DNA from: Polaromonas sp.
GTDB taxonomy: Bacteria > Pseudomonadota > Gammaproteobacteria > Burkholderiales > Burkholderiaceae_C
Direction of reading: 5' to 3'
NCBI GenBank assembly: GCA_021737975.1
Contig: JAIPCZ010000007.1
Location: 35,010 to 99,009 of the forward strand
Length of the DNA: 64,000 nt
The notes under the pieces were generated by a model, which did not search any database, was not told where the DNA came from, and worked only from the letters and a program-made list of their open reading frames with translations. Below, in pieces: positions 18,039 to 29,728 of the stretch (the first letter of the stretch is position 1; each line of letters starts with the position of its first letter). The translations under genes were made by a program, and so were the position numbers.

Positions 18039-19244
18039 TCAAGCGCAATGTTGCAAGGCCTGCAACAGGTCAACCTGCAGGTCGGCGGCAGACTCCAGAC
18101 CCATGGAAAAGCGCACCAAAATGCCGCGCTGCAAATGGCCGGGCCAGCTGCTGCGCATGGTCTCTAGCTGGTAAGGCATCACCAGGCTCATGGGGCCGCC
18201 CCAGCTGTAGCCAATCTTGAACAACTGCAGGGCATCGCAAAAAGCATCCACCCGAGCCTGGCTGAAGTCAGGCTTGAAGATCACGCTGAACAGCCCGGCA
18301 GCCGTGCCCGGACCGTCGCCGCACACCGCCTGCCAATGCCGATGACCGGGTGACCCCGGCAGCGCCGGATGCAATACCTGGGCAAACTCGTTGCGCTGCT
18401 GGCACCAGGTCGCCAGGGCACGGGTGGTTTCGTCATGCTGCCGGTAACGCAGCACCAGACTGGGCAGCGCCCGCAGGACACCCTCGGCGTCATTGGCGCC
18501 CACGCCCAGACCGAGGCGCATGTGGCATAGCTTGAGTTGCATGTGCAGGCGTTCATCGGTGGTGATGACGCTGCCCATCAGCACATCGCCACCCCCACTG
18601 GGGTACTTGGTCAGGGCATGAATGCTGATGTCGACTGCCAGCGGTGGCAGATGCCCCGGCTGAAGGTCAAACGGCTTGAAGGCAAGGCCCGCGCCCCAGG
18701 TGTTGTCCAGGGCACAAAGAACCTTTGCCGCCCTGCAAATGCGAACCTGCTCGCAAAGATCGGGGAACTCCAGCGTGACCGAGCCCGCCGCTTCCAGCCA
18801 GACCAGTCGGGTATGCGGCGACAGTTTGGCCGCCAGATCGACGGGGTCCATCGGGTCGAAGTAACGGTGTGTGATGCCCCAATGTGCCAGCTCGCCCTCG
18901 GCCAGGGCTTTGGCGGGGCCGTAAGCATTGTCGGGAATGAGCACCTCGTCACCGCGTTTGAGCAAAGCCAGGCACACCGTCGCGATGGCTGCCAGGCCAC
19001 TGGGCACCAGCAAGCACTGGGCGCCGCCCTCCAGCGTGCAAAGACGCTCTTCGAGGGTGTAGGTGGTGGGGGTGCCGTGCAGACCGTAGGTGTAGGCCGA
19101 TTTGTCTTTCCAGTCAAACTGCCGCATCGCAGCCACATTGGGAAAAAAAACCGTCGAGGCTTTGAACACCCCGGGTTGCGGTGCGGCGAACCCTGAAGGC
19201 GGCAGGTAGGGGTGGTGGATCAGGGTGGTGGTGAGTTCAGCCAT
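18039..19244 (-). CDS. metC: Cystathionine beta-lyase-like PLP enzyme
   Basis: A Cys/Met-metabolism fold-type I enzyme of about 401 residues from the ATG at 19244; the track start lies inside the preceding gene. Motifs are YGLHGTPTTYTLEERLCTLE, LVPSGLAAIATVCLALL (cofactor phosphate), ALDNTWGAGLAFKP with the cofactor-binding Asp, and the Schiff-base lysine in SIHALTKYPSGGGDVLMG. Cystathionine beta-lyase is the usual label, but gamma-synthase and related lyases share these motifs. It follows the phosphoribosyltransferase gene by 17 nt. Confidence 0.85.
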   Translation of the reverse strand: MAELTTTLIHHPYLPPSGFAAPQPGVFKASTVFFPNVAAMRQFDWKDKSAYTYGLHGTPTTYTLEERLCTLEGGAQCLLVPSGLAAIATVCLALLKRGDEVLIPDNAYGPAKALAEGELAHWGITHRYFDPMDPVDLAAKLSPHTRLVWLEAAGSVTLEFPDLCEQVRICRAAKVLCALDNTWGAGLAFKPFDLQPGHLPPLAVDISIHALTKYPSGGGDVLMGSVITTDERLHMQLKLCHMRLGLGVGANDAEGVLRALPSLVLRYRQHDETTRALATWCQQRNEFAQVLHPALPGSPGHRHWQAVCGDGPGTAAGLFSVIFKPDFSQARVDAFCDALQLFKIGYSWGGPMSLVMPYQLETMRSSWPGHLQRGILVRFSMGLESAADLQVDLLQALQHCA

Positions 19245-19261
19245 GGCAGAGGCAGGGAGTG

Positions 19262-19786
19262 TCAAACACTCCATTTTTTGATCAGATGCTCGGGACGCAT
19301 GCTGTCGTAACCCTCGAAGGGTTGGTGAATCCACGGGTTGGTCGGCAAGAACTCGACCGAATAATCGGGCGTGAAATTCGACAGCGACTTGGTCCAGATC
19401 ACGGCGCTGCGCAGCTCGGTGATCGGCTTGTAATTGTTCTTGAGCTGATCGATCACGGCATGCAGCGTGAGGCCGGAATCTGCCAGGTCGTCCACCAGCA
19501 GGACCTTGCCGGCAATTTCGCCCTTGGGGGTCGTGATGTAGTGGGCGATGTCAAGGTTGCCCTGCTGCGTGCCTGACCCGGCGCGATAAGAACTGGTGGA
19601 CATGATGGCCAGCGGCTTGTCGAAGACACGCGACAAGATATCGCCGGGACGCATGCCGCCGCGCGCCAGGCAAAGAATGGTGTCGAATTCCCAACCGGAC
19701 TGAAAAATCTTGATCGCCAGTTTTTCAATCAGGCCGTGGTACTCGTCATAACTCACATACAGGTGCTTGCCGTCTTCTGTCAACAT
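19262..19786 (-). CDS. Purine-type phosphoribosyltransferase
   Basis: A 174-residue type I phosphoribosyltransferase. The PRPP-binding loop is VLLVDDLADSGLTLHAV near residue 93, an ARGGMRPGDILSRVF region precedes it, and a hood with YRAGSG occurs between. The family includes hypoxanthine, guanine and xanthine salvage enzymes of the Gpt type. Its position directly downstream of purA supports purine salvage, but base specificity cannot be read from the sequence. Confidence 0.85.
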   Translation of the reverse strand: MLTEDGKHLYVSYDEYHGLIEKLAIKIFQSGWEFDTILCLARGGMRPGDILSRVFDKPLAIMSTSSYRAGSGTQQGNLDIAHYITTPKGEIAGKVLLVDDLADSGLTLHAVIDQLKNNYKPITELRSAVIWTKSLSNFTPDYSVEFLPTNPWIHQPFEGYDSMRPEHLIKKWSV

Positions 19787-19849
19787 AAATGCCCCTTAAA
19801 TAATGATTGCCAACGTGGATCGGATGCCAATAAAAAAGCGGGTTCGGGA

Positions 19850-21238
<1,389 letters not shown>

Positions 21239-21246
21239 CTATAGTT

Positions 21247-22398
21247 TCAATGCATGGCTTGAACAACCCATTGCCCTGCCGCCTCAATCAGCTCGCGGTC
21301 GCAATGGAACTCATCAACTTCACTCTCATGTCCCGGCAGCACACACACCACGATCTCGCCGCGTGCGCGCAAGGCGGCAATGGCCGCATTGAGGCTGGAA
21401 TCGTCTCGCCAGGGGGCGCGAATCGCCGGCTGCAAGGCCCGTGGCGCCACCACGGCCACCAGGGCCTTCAGGTCGAGACTGAAGCCAGCCGCTGGCCGGT
21501 TGCGGCCAAATACCGCCCCCACCTCGTCGTAACGGCCACCGCGCACCAGGGCGTCGCTGGCACCGGGCGCGTACATGGCAAAACGAACGCCGGTGTAATA
21601 CGCGTAACCACGCAAGTCCGCGAGGTCAAAACTGAGCTTGGCCGTCGGCAGGTGCCGCGCCAGATAACGCAGGCTTTGCAGCGCTTCACCCACAGCGGGC
21701 AAGCTCGGCAGGCATTTTTCTGCCTCGGCCAGAACGCTCTCATCGCCATACAGTTGCACCAGCGCCAGCAAGCCCTGTCGCACCGGCTGCGGCAAATCAC
21801 GGGTAAGCGCAGCCAGCTCGGCACTGTCTTTGGCGGCCAGCGCCGCGTGCAAATCAGCCAGTCTTGCCGGGTTCATGGAAACACCGGAGAGCAGTGCCTT
21901 GACCAAACGGGCGTCCGCGAGGTCAATACCAGGCGCTTGCACCTTGGCAGCGCGGAGGCAGTCGAAGGCCAGTGTCAGGATTTCAATGTCGGCCTCGAGC
22001 CCCGCATGGCCGTAAATTTCCGCACCCAGCTGCAAAGGCTCGCGTGTCGCGTGGGGTGCTCCGGAGCGCGTATGCAGCACCGGGCCGCAGTAGCACAGGC
22101 GGGTGACGCCGGCGCGGTTGAGCAGGTGCGCGTCAATACGCGCGACCTGGGGTGTGCTGTCGGCGCGCAAACCCATCATGCGGCCGGAGAGCTGATCGAC
22201 GAGTTTGAAAGTCTGCAGATCGAGGGCCGACCCGGCGCCCGTCAACAGGGATTCGAGGTGTTCCAGCAAAGGCGGTATGACCAGTTCATAGCCGTAGCTG
22301 CGGGCGGTATCAAGCAAGTCGCGGCGAAGTTCTTCGATGTGGCGGGCCTCGGAAGGCAGGACATCGGCAATGTGATCCGGCAGAACCCAAGCGGACAT
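21247..22398 (-). CDS. hisZ: ATP phosphoribosyltransferase regulatory subunit
   Basis: A histidyl-tRNA synthetase paralogue that pairs with the short form of HisG to give a functional first enzyme of histidine synthesis. From the ATG at 22398 it has 383 residues starting [18 protein letters not shown]. Class II synthetase-like parts remain ([56 protein letters not shown]), but the anticodon-binding domain is missing, and a true hisS is present about 8 kb away. The neighbourhood hflC-DUF2065-hisZ-purA is standard in betaproteobacteria. Confidence 0.94.
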   Translation of the reverse strand: MSAWVLPDHIADVLPSEARHIEELRRDLLDTARSYGYELVIPPLLEHLESLLTGAGSALDLQTFKLVDQLSGRMMGLRADSTPQVARIDAHLLNRAGVTRLCYCGPVLHTRSGAPHATREPLQLGAEIYGHAGLEADIEILTLAFDCLRAAKVQAPGIDLADARLVKALLSGVSMNPARLADLHAALAAKDSAELAALTRDLPQPVRQGLLALVQLYGDESVLAEAEKCLPSLPAVGEALQSLRYLARHLPTAKLSFDLADLRGYAYYTGVRFAMYAPGASDALVRGGRYDEVGAVFGRNRPAAGFSLDLKALVAVVAPRALQPAIRAPWRDDSSLNAAIAALRARGEIVVCVLPGHESEVDEFHCDRELIEAAGQWVVQAMH

Positions 22399-22455
22399 GT
22401 GATTTTTAGAGGCTGTTAAATACGCGATTTTACCGGGCAAAAGTCCGGTAATTGG

Positions 22456-22644
22456 TCAAGCCATCCACCAAATCAGCGCCACCCCCAGCAACAGGCTGCA
22501 CAGACCAAAGAATCGCAACTGCCCATCGCTGAGCTTGAGAATCTGGAGAAAGGTCTGGCGCCAGGTGGCCGGTGACATGAACGGCATGAAGCCCTCGATC
22601 ACCAGCACCAGCGCCATGGCCAGCCAAAAAGTGCTGCTGTCCAA
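22456..22644 (-). CDS. yjeT: DUF2065 family inner-membrane protein (YjeT-like)
   Basis: A 62-residue protein with two hydrophobic helices. The start is TTG at 22644; homology supports it because MDSSTFWLAMALVLVIEG lines up with the known start of E. coli YjeT (short polar start, then WLALALVLVLEG). The second helix is FFGLCSLLLGVALIWWMA. Function is unknown, but the gene follows hflC in many proteobacteria, as here with a 14-nt gap. Confidence 0.85.
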   Translation of the reverse strand: MDSSTFWLAMALVLVIEGFMPFMSPATWRQTFLQILKLSDGQLRFFGLCSLLLGVALIWWMA

Positions 22645-22658
22645 GCCAGCCCCAGGCT

Positions 22659-23555
22659 TTACTTCTTGGGGCTCGCCGTCAGGCCACCGCGCATGGACTT
22701 GAAGAACTCGGAGCTAGAGGGATCGAGCACCATGACATCGTTCTTGTTGGCAAATGATGCTTTATAGGCATCAAGACTGCGGTAGAACTGGGCAAACTGG
22801 GGGTCGCGGCCAAACGCCTCGGCATACAGCCGTGCCGCCTCGGCATCACCCTCACCCTTGAACTTCTGGGCATCGCGGTAGGCATTGGAAACAGCCACCT
22901 CACGCTGGCGGTCGGCATCGGCGCGAATCTTTTCACCCTCGGCAAAACCGGTGGAACGCAGCTCGTTGGCGACACGCTTGCGCTCGGCTTCCATCCGTCG
23001 GTACACCGATTCGGTGATGGCATCCACATAGTCAACCCGGGTAATACGCACGTCGATGACGTCCACACCCCAGGGCTTGGCGCCCCGCACCTGGCTCAGG
23101 ACCTCGGACTTGACGTCCTGCATGACCTCCTCGCGCTTCGCCGACAGCAGTTCCTTCACGGTGCGTTTGTTGACTTCCTCCTGGAAGGCATTTCGCACCA
23201 CCCGGTTGAGCTGGCTGGCGCCGGCAGCCTCGGTGGTGCCCACGTTGCGGATGTACTCGGTTGGCTCGGAAATGCGCCAGCGCACATACCAGTCGATCAC
23301 CACCCGCTGCTTCTCGGCTGTCAGCACCGGCTCGTTGTCTGTGCTGTCGAGCGTGAGCAGGCGCTTGTCAATGTAAGAGACGTTTTGAAACGGTGGTGGC
23401 AACTTGAAGTTCAAGCCCGGCTCGGTGATCACTTCCTTGATCTGGCCCAAGGCCAGCACCACGCCAAACTGGCGCTGATCCACGACAAAGAGCATCGAGC
23501 TGAGAATAGCCAGCGCAAAAAGGACGCTTGAAAAAATAAATCCTACGCGGTTCAT
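22659..23555 (-). CDS. hflC: FtsH protease modulator HflC
   Basis: A 298-residue SPFH/prohibitin-type membrane protein. One N-terminal helix (about 5-25) is followed by the band-7 domain: VVDQRQFGVVLALGQIKEVI, DWYVRWRI, DVIDVRITRVDY and the coiled AERKRVANELRSTGFAEGEK. HflC forms a large cage with HflK around FtsH and modulates its turnover of membrane proteins. It follows hflK by 9 nt on the same message. Confidence 0.96.
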   Translation of the reverse strand: MNRVGFIFSSVLFALAILSSMLFVVDQRQFGVVLALGQIKEVITEPGLNFKLPPPFQNVSYIDKRLLTLDSTDNEPVLTAEKQRVVIDWYVRWRISEPTEYIRNVGTTEAAGASQLNRVVRNAFQEEVNKRTVKELLSAKREEVMQDVKSEVLSQVRGAKPWGVDVIDVRITRVDYVDAITESVYRRMEAERKRVANELRSTGFAEGEKIRADADRQREVAVSNAYRDAQKFKGEGDAEAARLYAEAFGRDPQFAQFYRSLDAYKASFANKNDVMVLDPSSSEFFKSMRGGLTASPKK

Positions 23556-23564
23556 GCCGGGCTC

Positions 23565-24980
23565 CTATCGGGTTTCACGGGTACGGTCACGTGCCGCGTC
23601 CCGGGCACGTGCATCCGAAATGGCAGCGGCTGCATTGGCCGGACTGGGCGTCGAAGACACAGGCAAGGCGGCGGTATCTTGCGCCACCTGGCCGGTCATT
23701 TGAATGAGTTTGTCCAGCGGCAAGTACAACAGGTTCGAGCCCTGCTTGGAGTCCACCATGATTTTTGTGACGCTGCTGTAGATTTGCTGCATGGCATCGA
23801 TGTACATGCGGTCGCGAGTGACCTGGGGCGCCTTCTGGTACTCGGCGAGCACCGACTTGAAACGCTGTGAATCACCCTGGGCCTGGGCCACGATGCGGGA
23901 CTTGTAGGCGTCCGCCTCTTCCTTCAGGCGGGATGCGGCGCCGACGGCACGGGGAATCACGTCATTGGCATAGGCCTGGGCCTCGTTCTTGGCGCGCTCG
24001 CGCTCCTGGCCCGCCTTGAGCACGTCGTCGAAAGCGGCTTGCACCTGCTCTGGCGGGCGCACACCCCCTTGCTGCAGGTTGATACCCACCACCTCGATGC
24101 CGACCTTGTAGCGGTCAAGAATGGTTTGCATCATGGCGCGCACGCGCGGGGCGATCTGATCACGCTCTTCTGACAGCGCGCTGTCCATCTTCATCTTGCC
24201 GACCACTTCGCGCACCGCGGTCTCGGCGGCCTGCACCACCGCATCGGCCGGGTTTTTGCTTTCAAACAAAAAGGCGCGCGCATCATTGAGCCGGTATTGC
24301 ACCGCGAATTTGATCTCGACAATGTTTTCATCCTCGGTCAGCATCGCCGACTCGCGCAGCCCGGTAGCCTTGATGACCACGTCGCGCCCGACATCGACGG
24401 AGCGGATCTGGGTCACAAAAATGAGCTCGTGGCGCTGGATCGGATAAGGCAGGCGCCAATTAAAACCGGCGCCCACGGTGGCGTTGTACTTGCCAAATTG
24501 CGTGATCACCGCCTGTTGACCCTCCTGCACAATAAAGAAGCCCGTACCCAGCCAGATCAATACCGCCACGCCCGCCACCAGACCCACGCCAAGGCCCGCG
24601 CTCTTCATGTCAGGCTGAAAGCCGCCGCCGCCACCGCCGCCGCCATTGCCGCCGCCGCCACGAATGGGCGTCGCACCGCGACCGCCGCCTTTCACGTTGC
24701 CAAACAAGCCCCCCAATTTGCGGTTGAAGTCGCGCCACAACTCGTCGAGATCAGGCGGTCCCTGGTTGGCACCCCGCCTGGGGCCGGAAGGCGCCTGATT
24801 GGGAGGTGGCGCGTCCGGCGCGGGCTCCGGGGGCTGCTGCGCACCCGGCTTGTCAGCTTCATCGGTCTTGTCGTCCGAGCGTCCCCAGCGGGGATCGTTC
24901 AGATTGAACATGCCCCGTAGTCGGGACGGCAATAAAGCCAGACTCAAAGTCGGTCGTTGAAATTTCATTGCTTCACTCAT
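23565..24980 (-). CDS. hflK: FtsH protease modulator HflK
   Basis: Partner of HflC, with 471 residues. The N-terminal 120 residues are disordered and Pro/Gly rich, including a run of about fourteen residues that is almost all Gly, then a membrane helix near 130-152 and the band-7 domain (FNWRLPYPIQRHELI, VVGINLQQGGVRPPEQVQAAF). The core motif LNDPRWGR appears near residue 26. The start at 24980 lies 2 nt after the hflX stop and has GGAG upstream; a later ATG at 24911 is possible. Confidence 0.94.
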   Translation of the reverse strand: MSEAMKFQRPTLSLALLPSRLRGMFNLNDPRWGRSDDKTDEADKPGAQQPPEPAPDAPPPNQAPSGPRRGANQGPPDLDELWRDFNRKLGGLFGNVKGGGRGATPIRGGGGNGGGGGGGGFQPDMKSAGLGVGLVAGVAVLIWLGTGFFIVQEGQQAVITQFGKYNATVGAGFNWRLPYPIQRHELIFVTQIRSVDVGRDVVIKATGLRESAMLTEDENIVEIKFAVQYRLNDARAFLFESKNPADAVVQAAETAVREVVGKMKMDSALSEERDQIAPRVRAMMQTILDRYKVGIEVVGINLQQGGVRPPEQVQAAFDDVLKAGQERERAKNEAQAYANDVIPRAVGAASRLKEEADAYKSRIVAQAQGDSQRFKSVLAEYQKAPQVTRDRMYIDAMQQIYSSVTKIMVDSKQGSNLLYLPLDKLIQMTGQVAQDTAALPVSSTPSPANAAAAISDARARDAARDRTRETR

Positions 24981-24982
24981 GT

Positions 24983-26185
24983 TTATTTTGGCTCCATTGT
25001 GCCGAAGTCAGCGTCAGCCTCATGACTTGCATGGAAATCTGCCGGCAATGGCAGTGTCGCTTCGTGCGCCTGGATCTTGTCCACCAGCATCTGGCGCAAG
25101 ACAGGCACGCCGTCACCGGTCTGCGCGCTGAGAAAAATCCGGGGGCTTGGCACACCAGCCAGATCGTAAACATCCTGCACCGCGCGGGGGCGCTGCGCCG
25201 GCTCGACCTGATCGAGCTTGTTGAAAACCAGAATCTGCGGAATATCGCCGGCGCCAATTTCAGACAACACGCGCTGCACCTCGGCGATCTGCTCAAGATG
25301 ATTGGGGCTGGAGAAATCAACCACGTGCAAGAGCAGATCAGCGTCCACAGCTTCCTGCAAGGTGGCCTGGAACGCGCTGACCAGACCATGCGGCAAGTCA
25401 CGGATAAATCCCACGGTGTCGGACAAGGAAATGACGCGCCCGAGTTCTCCCAGGTACAGCTGCCGGGTGGTGGTATCTAGCGTGGCAAAAAGCTGGTCGG
25501 CGGCATACACACGCGCCTTGACCAGGGCGTTGAAAAGCGTGGACTTGCCCGCGTTGGTGTAACCCACCAGAGAGATGTTGAAGGCATCGCGGCGCTCGCG
25601 CTGGCGGCGCTGGGTTTGCCGCTGGCGCTTCACCTTGACGAGTCGCTCCTTGATGCGCTTGATGCTGTCCGCAATCATGCGCCGGTCCAACTCGATCTGC
25701 GATTCACCCGGCCCGCCGCGCATGCCGATACCGCCGCTTTGACGCTCCAGATGAGACCAGCGCCGCACCAGGCGTGTGCTCAGATACTGCAGTCGCGCCA
25801 GTTCAACCTGCAGCTTGCCCTCGTGGCTGCGCGCGCGCTGGCCGAATATCTGGAGAATCAAAAGGGTTCGGTCATTGACCGGGAGTTCCAGATGACGTTC
25901 AAGATTGCGTTGCTGGGCCGGGCTCAGGCTCTGGTCAAAGAGCACCTCCTGCACACCCAATTGGCTGGCGAGTTGCTTGATCTCGTCGGCCTTGCCACTG
26001 CCGATAAAGAGCGCGGCGTCGGGGGCTTTGCGCTTGCAGGTCACACGCGCAACCGGCGTCAGGCCGGCGGTCTGGGCTAGCAGACCGAGTTCTTCGAGTT
26101 CGGCATCAAAGAAGGGGAGACCGAAATCAACCCCCACCAGCAGGGTGGGGGTGATGCTGCGGTCAGGCGGCTGCAGGTTGTTCAC
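24983..26185 (-). CDS. hflX: Ribosome-associated GTPase HflX
   Basis: A 400-residue translational GTPase that binds and splits stalled or stressed ribosomes. The HflX N-terminal domain includes [11 protein letters not shown] and [16 protein letters not shown], followed by a coiled-coil linker and [20 protein letters not shown]. The G domain has G1 [15 protein letters not shown]3 [13 protein letters not shown] and G4 NKLD. The start is GTG at 26185 and overlaps the hfq stop by 23 nt, so translation is probably coupled to hfq. Confidence 0.95.
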   Translation of the reverse strand: MNNLQPPDRSITPTLLVGVDFGLPFFDAELEELGLLAQTAGLTPVARVTCKRKAPDAALFIGSGKADEIKQLASQLGVQEVLFDQSLSPAQQRNLERHLELPVNDRTLLILQIFGQRARSHEGKLQVELARLQYLSTRLVRRWSHLERQSGGIGMRGGPGESQIELDRRMIADSIKRIKERLVKVKRQRQTQRRQRERRDAFNISLVGYTNAGKSTLFNALVKARVYAADQLFATLDTTTRQLYLGELGRVISLSDTVGFIRDLPHGLVSAFQATLQEAVDADLLLHVVDFSSPNHLEQIAEVQRVLSEIGAGDIPQILVFNKLDQVEPAQRPRAVQDVYDLAGVPSPRIFLSAQTGDGVPVLRQMLVDKIQAHEATLPLPADFHASHEADADFGTMEPK

Positions 26186-26411
26186 CCTCTGCGGCTGAAA
26201 AGTTCACGGCCCGACCCGGCACGATGGTCGAGATGGCGTGTTTATAGACCATTTGTGTCACGGTATTGCGCAACAGGACGACATACTGATCGAACGACTC
26301 AATCTGACCCTGCAACTTGATGCCATTGACCAAATAAATTGACACAGGAATATGCTCCCGACGCAATGCGTTCAGAAATGGATCTTGCAAGAGTTGGCCT
26401 TTGTTATTCAC
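26163..26411 (-). CDS. hfq: RNA chaperone Hfq
   Basis: The hexameric Sm-like chaperone that pairs small RNAs with messages. From the GTG at 26411 the protein has 82 residues and starts with the invariant [18 protein letters not shown]; the upstream GGAG is well placed. The Sm2 signature [12 protein letters not shown] is present. The track's longer start at 26456 adds 15 residues with no support. The short Ala-rich tail is typical of betaproteobacteria. It lies between der and hflX in the usual order. Confidence 0.96.
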   Translation of the reverse strand: MNNKGQLLQDPFLNALRREHIPVSIYLVNGIKLQGQIESFDQYVVLLRNTVTQMVYKHAISTIVPGRAVNFSAAEGEQPAAA

Positions 26412-26529
26412 GATATTCTCCGTGTTCGGAAATTTAAGAAGGGAGAACGATAACACAGTGCCATGGGTGATCCAGGTGGCGCAGGCCTAATTCCTCATGA
26501 AATCCGGAGGCACCCGAAAACAAGCGCAC

Positions 26530-27867
26530 TCAGGCGAGTTTGTCGGCAAACGGGTTGCTTGACGTCTTCATTTCGATGCGCAGCGGCGTGCCCACCAGAT
26601 CGAACTCCTTGCGAAAGCGTCCCTCGAGAAAACGCTTGTAGGCATCGGTCACGTGCTCCAGCGAATTGCCATGAATCACAATGACGGGCGGATTCATGCC
26701 GCCCTGGTGGGCATAACGCAACTTTGGCCGGTACATGCCGGCGCGCTGCGGGCTTTGAAACTGCACCGCTTCCAGCAGCAGCCGCGTCAGCACCGGGGTT
26801 GACATCTTGCAGTTGGCCGCCTTGTAGGCCTGCGCAATGGACGCCCACAAGGGCCCCAGTCCCTGCCGCTTTTGCGCCGAGATGAAGTGCAGGTTGGCAA
26901 ACTTCAAAAAAGGCAGGCGGGTTTCAATGGAGCGCTTGACCAGTTCGCGCTGGTAGTCGTCCACGGCGTCCCATTTGTTGACGGCCAGCACCACGGCGCG
27001 GCCATTTTCCAGGATATAGCCGGCAATATGGGCGTCCTGGTCGGTCACGCCCTGGGTCGCATCGATCAGCAACAGCACCACATGGGCCGATTCAATGGCC
27101 TGAAGGGTCTTGACCACCGAAAACTTCTCGATCGCCTCGAAGACCTTGCCGCGACGGCGCAGGCCAGCCGTGTCGATCAGTTCAAATTTCTGGCCGTTGC
27201 GCTCAAAGGGGACGGAGATCGCGTCGCGCGTGGTACCCGGCAAGTCAAAGGCCACCAGGCGCTCTTCTCCGAGCCAGACGTTGATCAGGGTGGACTTGCC
27301 CACATTGGGGCGCCCAGCCACGGCCAACTTGATGACACCGGGTTGCTCGGGTTCCTGGACCTCGTCCTCGGCCGGCTTCAAGGGCAGCAAGGCGAGGTCG
27401 AGCAACTCGCGGATGCCCTGGCCGTGGGCCGCCGAGACGGCAATCACTTCACCAAATCCCAGTTCATAGAACTCGACCAGTTGGCTGCCCGCAAGCATGC
27501 CTTCGGCCTTGTTGGCAACCATCACACAGGGCTTGCCAAGACGCCGCAGGTAGTTGGCGATGTCATGGTCCTGGGCCGAGACACCGGCGCGCGCATCGAC
27601 CACGAAAATCACCACATCCGCCTCGGCCACCGCCTGGCGGGTTTGTTTGGCCATCTCCTTGTAGATCCCGGCGCTGGCGTCCGGCTCGAAGCCACCGGTG
27701 TCGATCACAATGTATTCGTGCTTGCCCAGCTTGCCGTTGCCGTAATGGCGGTCGCGCGTCAAGCCCGCGTAATCCGCAACGATGGCATCGCGCGATTTGG
27801 TCAGGCGATTGAACAAGGTCGACTTGCCAACGTTGGGTCGGCCGACCAAGGCCAGAACAGGCTTCAT
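26530..27867 (-). CDS. der: Ribosome assembly GTPase Der (EngA)
   Basis: An essential 50S assembly factor with two tandem G domains and a C-terminal KH-like domain, 445 residues. Both P-loops are visible as [14 protein letters not shown] near residue 8 and [14 protein letters not shown] near 185; switch II motifs are DTGGFEPDA and [10 protein letters not shown], and G4 motifs are NKAEG and NKWDAVDD. It follows bamB by 28 nt. Confidence 0.97.
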   Translation of the reverse strand: MKPVLALVGRPNVGKSTLFNRLTKSRDAIVADYAGLTRDRHYGNGKLGKHEYIVIDTGGFEPDASAGIYKEMAKQTRQAVAEADVVIFVVDARAGVSAQDHDIANYLRRLGKPCVMVANKAEGMLAGSQLVEFYELGFGEVIAVSAAHGQGIRELLDLALLPLKPAEDEVQEPEQPGVIKLAVAGRPNVGKSTLINVWLGEERLVAFDLPGTTRDAISVPFERNGQKFELIDTAGLRRRGKVFEAIEKFSVVKTLQAIESAHVVLLLIDATQGVTDQDAHIAGYILENGRAVVLAVNKWDAVDDYQRELVKRSIETRLPFLKFANLHFISAQKRQGLGPLWASIAQAYKAANCKMSTPVLTRLLLEAVQFQSPQRAGMYRPKLRYAHQGGMNPPVIVIHGNSLEHVTDAYKRFLEGRFRKEFDLVGTPLRIEMKTSSNPFADKLA

Positions 27868-27895
27868 TCAGTGATATCCGTGAGAAAAGTCAGTT

Positions 27896-29032
27896 TCATT
27901 CAGGCTGGAATCCGTAGACACCGCCATTACGCGTCACCACCACCAGGGTGCCCGCCGCCACCACCGGTGTGACCTCGATCGCCGAACCATCCGTCGACAA
28001 ACGGGTCAGGGGCGTGCCATCAATGCGCGACAAAAAGTGCACCAGGCCCGTGGCATCACCGATCACCACGGAGCGCCCCAGCACCAACGGCGAACTCAGG
28101 CCACGATAACGCAGGCGGTCCGATGTCCAGACAGGTTCTCCGGTGGCGCGCTGCCAGGCCAGGACCCGGCTGTCACCCTCGACGCCATAGACCTGCAGTT
28201 CATCACCCTGCAAACCCACGGCACCTGCCGCGGGCCGTTTCCAAACCAAGGTGCCACGAAGCGCGTCAACACAGCCCACGGCGGTCTGGAAAGCGCGAAC
28301 ACACAGCTCATTGCCCTGACGGCTGGACCCGGCCACCAGGTCCACCAGCCGCTCGATATCGTTGGTGCCCCGCGGCGCGGCCAAGGTCGCGTCCCACAGG
28401 GTGCTGCCGCTCAGGGGGTTCATGCCGAGCAGATGGCCTGACAGTCCCACGACCAAAGTATTGCCGACGGCGGTCAGGATGCCCGCCTGGCGCAACACCA
28501 GCGCCTCACCGGGACGTTGCTGCTGCCAGAGCTTGCGCCCGGTTTTGGCATCAAAGGCCGCCACACTGCGGTCGGCACCCAGCACAAAGACGCGCTCGCC
28601 AGCCACCAGTGGCGCCGTGAAGACCTGCGCGGTCAGGGCCGATCGCCAGAGCACCTGCTCGGCCTCAAGCACCACCAACTCATTGGCCCGTGTGACCACG
28701 GCGCTGAAGCGACCGTCACTGCCGACACCGGCCGCAATCGGCGCGCCGACCTGGGCACGCCATAACACGGCGCCGTTGCGCGCATCGAGCGACAGCACGG
28801 TGCCATCGGCACCCGCAAGCGCCACGGTTTGACCCGTCACTTTGGCCTGCAAAGGAAAATCCACCGGGGCAATTTTGCTCGTCCAGGCGGCGCGCACGCC
28901 CAGCAAGGCCGGGTTGGCGCCCAAATCTGCGGGTTTCAGCGAATCAGATCCACTGGCACAAGCCGACAAGGCTGCCACCAGAACCAGGCCCAGGAATCGG
29001 CGCAGGGTCGCCTCGGAACAAATATTTGCCAT
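27896..29032 (-). CDS. bamB: Outer-membrane protein assembly lipoprotein BamB
   Basis: A 378-residue beta-propeller lipoprotein of the BAM complex. The lipoprotein signal ends LVAALSAC near residue 25. Propeller repeats of the PQQ-like type recur, e.g. LSLDARNGAVLWRAQVG, AFDAKTGRKLWQQQ and AWQRATGEPVWTSD. The yfgM-bamB-der order matches E. coli. A 5-nt gap separates it from yfgM. Confidence 0.95.
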   Translation of the reverse strand: MANICSEATLRRFLGLVLVAALSACASGSDSLKPADLGANPALLGVRAAWTSKIAPVDFPLQAKVTGQTVALAGADGTVLSLDARNGAVLWRAQVGAPIAAGVGSDGRFSAVVTRANELVVLEAEQVLWRSALTAQVFTAPLVAGERVFVLGADRSVAAFDAKTGRKLWQQQRPGEALVLRQAGILTAVGNTLVVGLSGHLLGMNPLSGSTLWDATLAAPRGTNDIERLVDLVAGSSRQGNELCVRAFQTAVGCVDALRGTLVWKRPAAGAVGLQGDELQVYGVEGDSRVLAWQRATGEPVWTSDRLRYRGLSSPLVLGRSVVIGDATGLVHFLSRIDGTPLTRLSTDGSAIEVTPVVAAGTLVVVTRNGGVYGFQPE

Positions 29033-29037
29033 GATTT

Positions 29038-29715
29038 TTACTTCCCGGCCGCGGTGGCCACTTGATCTTGGGGTCCGGCATCCACACCCAGGGCATTCAG
29101 CTTGACTTCCACCAGACGACGGTACTCGGTGCGCGGATCAAACAGGCGGTAGGCCTTTTCATACTCGGCGACGGCCTTGGCCTTGTCACCCTGCAACATG
29201 AAGACATCGCCCTTGCGATCTGCCACCAACGCTTCAAAACTGCCCGGATAGGTCATGTTCAGCAACTTCAAAGCCTCGTCGAAATTCTTCGACTCCATCG
29301 AGATGGCGGCCAGGCGCAAGCGCGCCAGGGCCTGGTAGCCGGGGTCATAAGACTGCTCAGCCACCCAGGCCAGCGCGGATTTGGCCGCATCGGGCTTGCC
29401 CAGACTCACGTATTGCCTGGCCACCAGCAAGCCCGCCTGCTGCGCATAGGTCGTGGCGGAAAACTTGTCCTTCATGTCGCTGAAGACACGGTCCATACGT
29501 GTGGCGTCCGCCGCCAGCACGGCGCGATCCACCTCGTCATACAGCGCCGCGGCCTGCTGGGCCTGGCTGCGCTGCCAATAATGGTAAAAATTCCAGCTGG
29601 CAAAGGCGCCCATCACGACGATCAGCGCCCAGGTGATGGCATTGCCGTACTGTTTCCAGAAATGCTTGATCTGGTCAAGCTGTTCTTGTTCTTCAAGGTC
29701 TAATTGATTGGCCAT
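29038..29715 (-). CDS. yfgM: YfgM-like ancillary SecYEG translocon / tetratricopeptide protein
   Basis: A 225-residue single-span membrane protein. From the ATG at 29715 it begins MANQLDLEEQEQLDQIKHFW, the family start, then a helix at about 25-45 (ITWALIVVMGAFASWNFYHYW) and periplasmic TPR-like repeats rich in Ala and Leu. The track adds 30 residues that belong to the end of hisS. YfgM interacts with the PpiD/SecYEG periplasmic chaperone network in E. coli. Confidence 0.92.
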   Translation of the reverse strand: MANQLDLEEQEQLDQIKHFWKQYGNAITWALIVVMGAFASWNFYHYWQRSQAQQAAALYDEVDRAVLAADATRMDRVFSDMKDKFSATTYAQQAGLLVARQYVSLGKPDAAKSALAWVAEQSYDPGYQALARLRLAAISMESKNFDEALKLLNMTYPGSFEALVADRKGDVFMLQGDKAKAVAEYEKAYRLFDPRTEYRRLVEVKLNALGVDAGPQDQVATAAGK

Positions 29716-29728
29716 AGCGGGTATTTCG

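Noticed and set aside
17963-18220. 85-residue plus-strand ORF as a real lipoprotein gene
   Set aside because: Only the first part looks like a signal; more than half is antisense of metC, and no GQKGPLYLP-type LptM motif is present.
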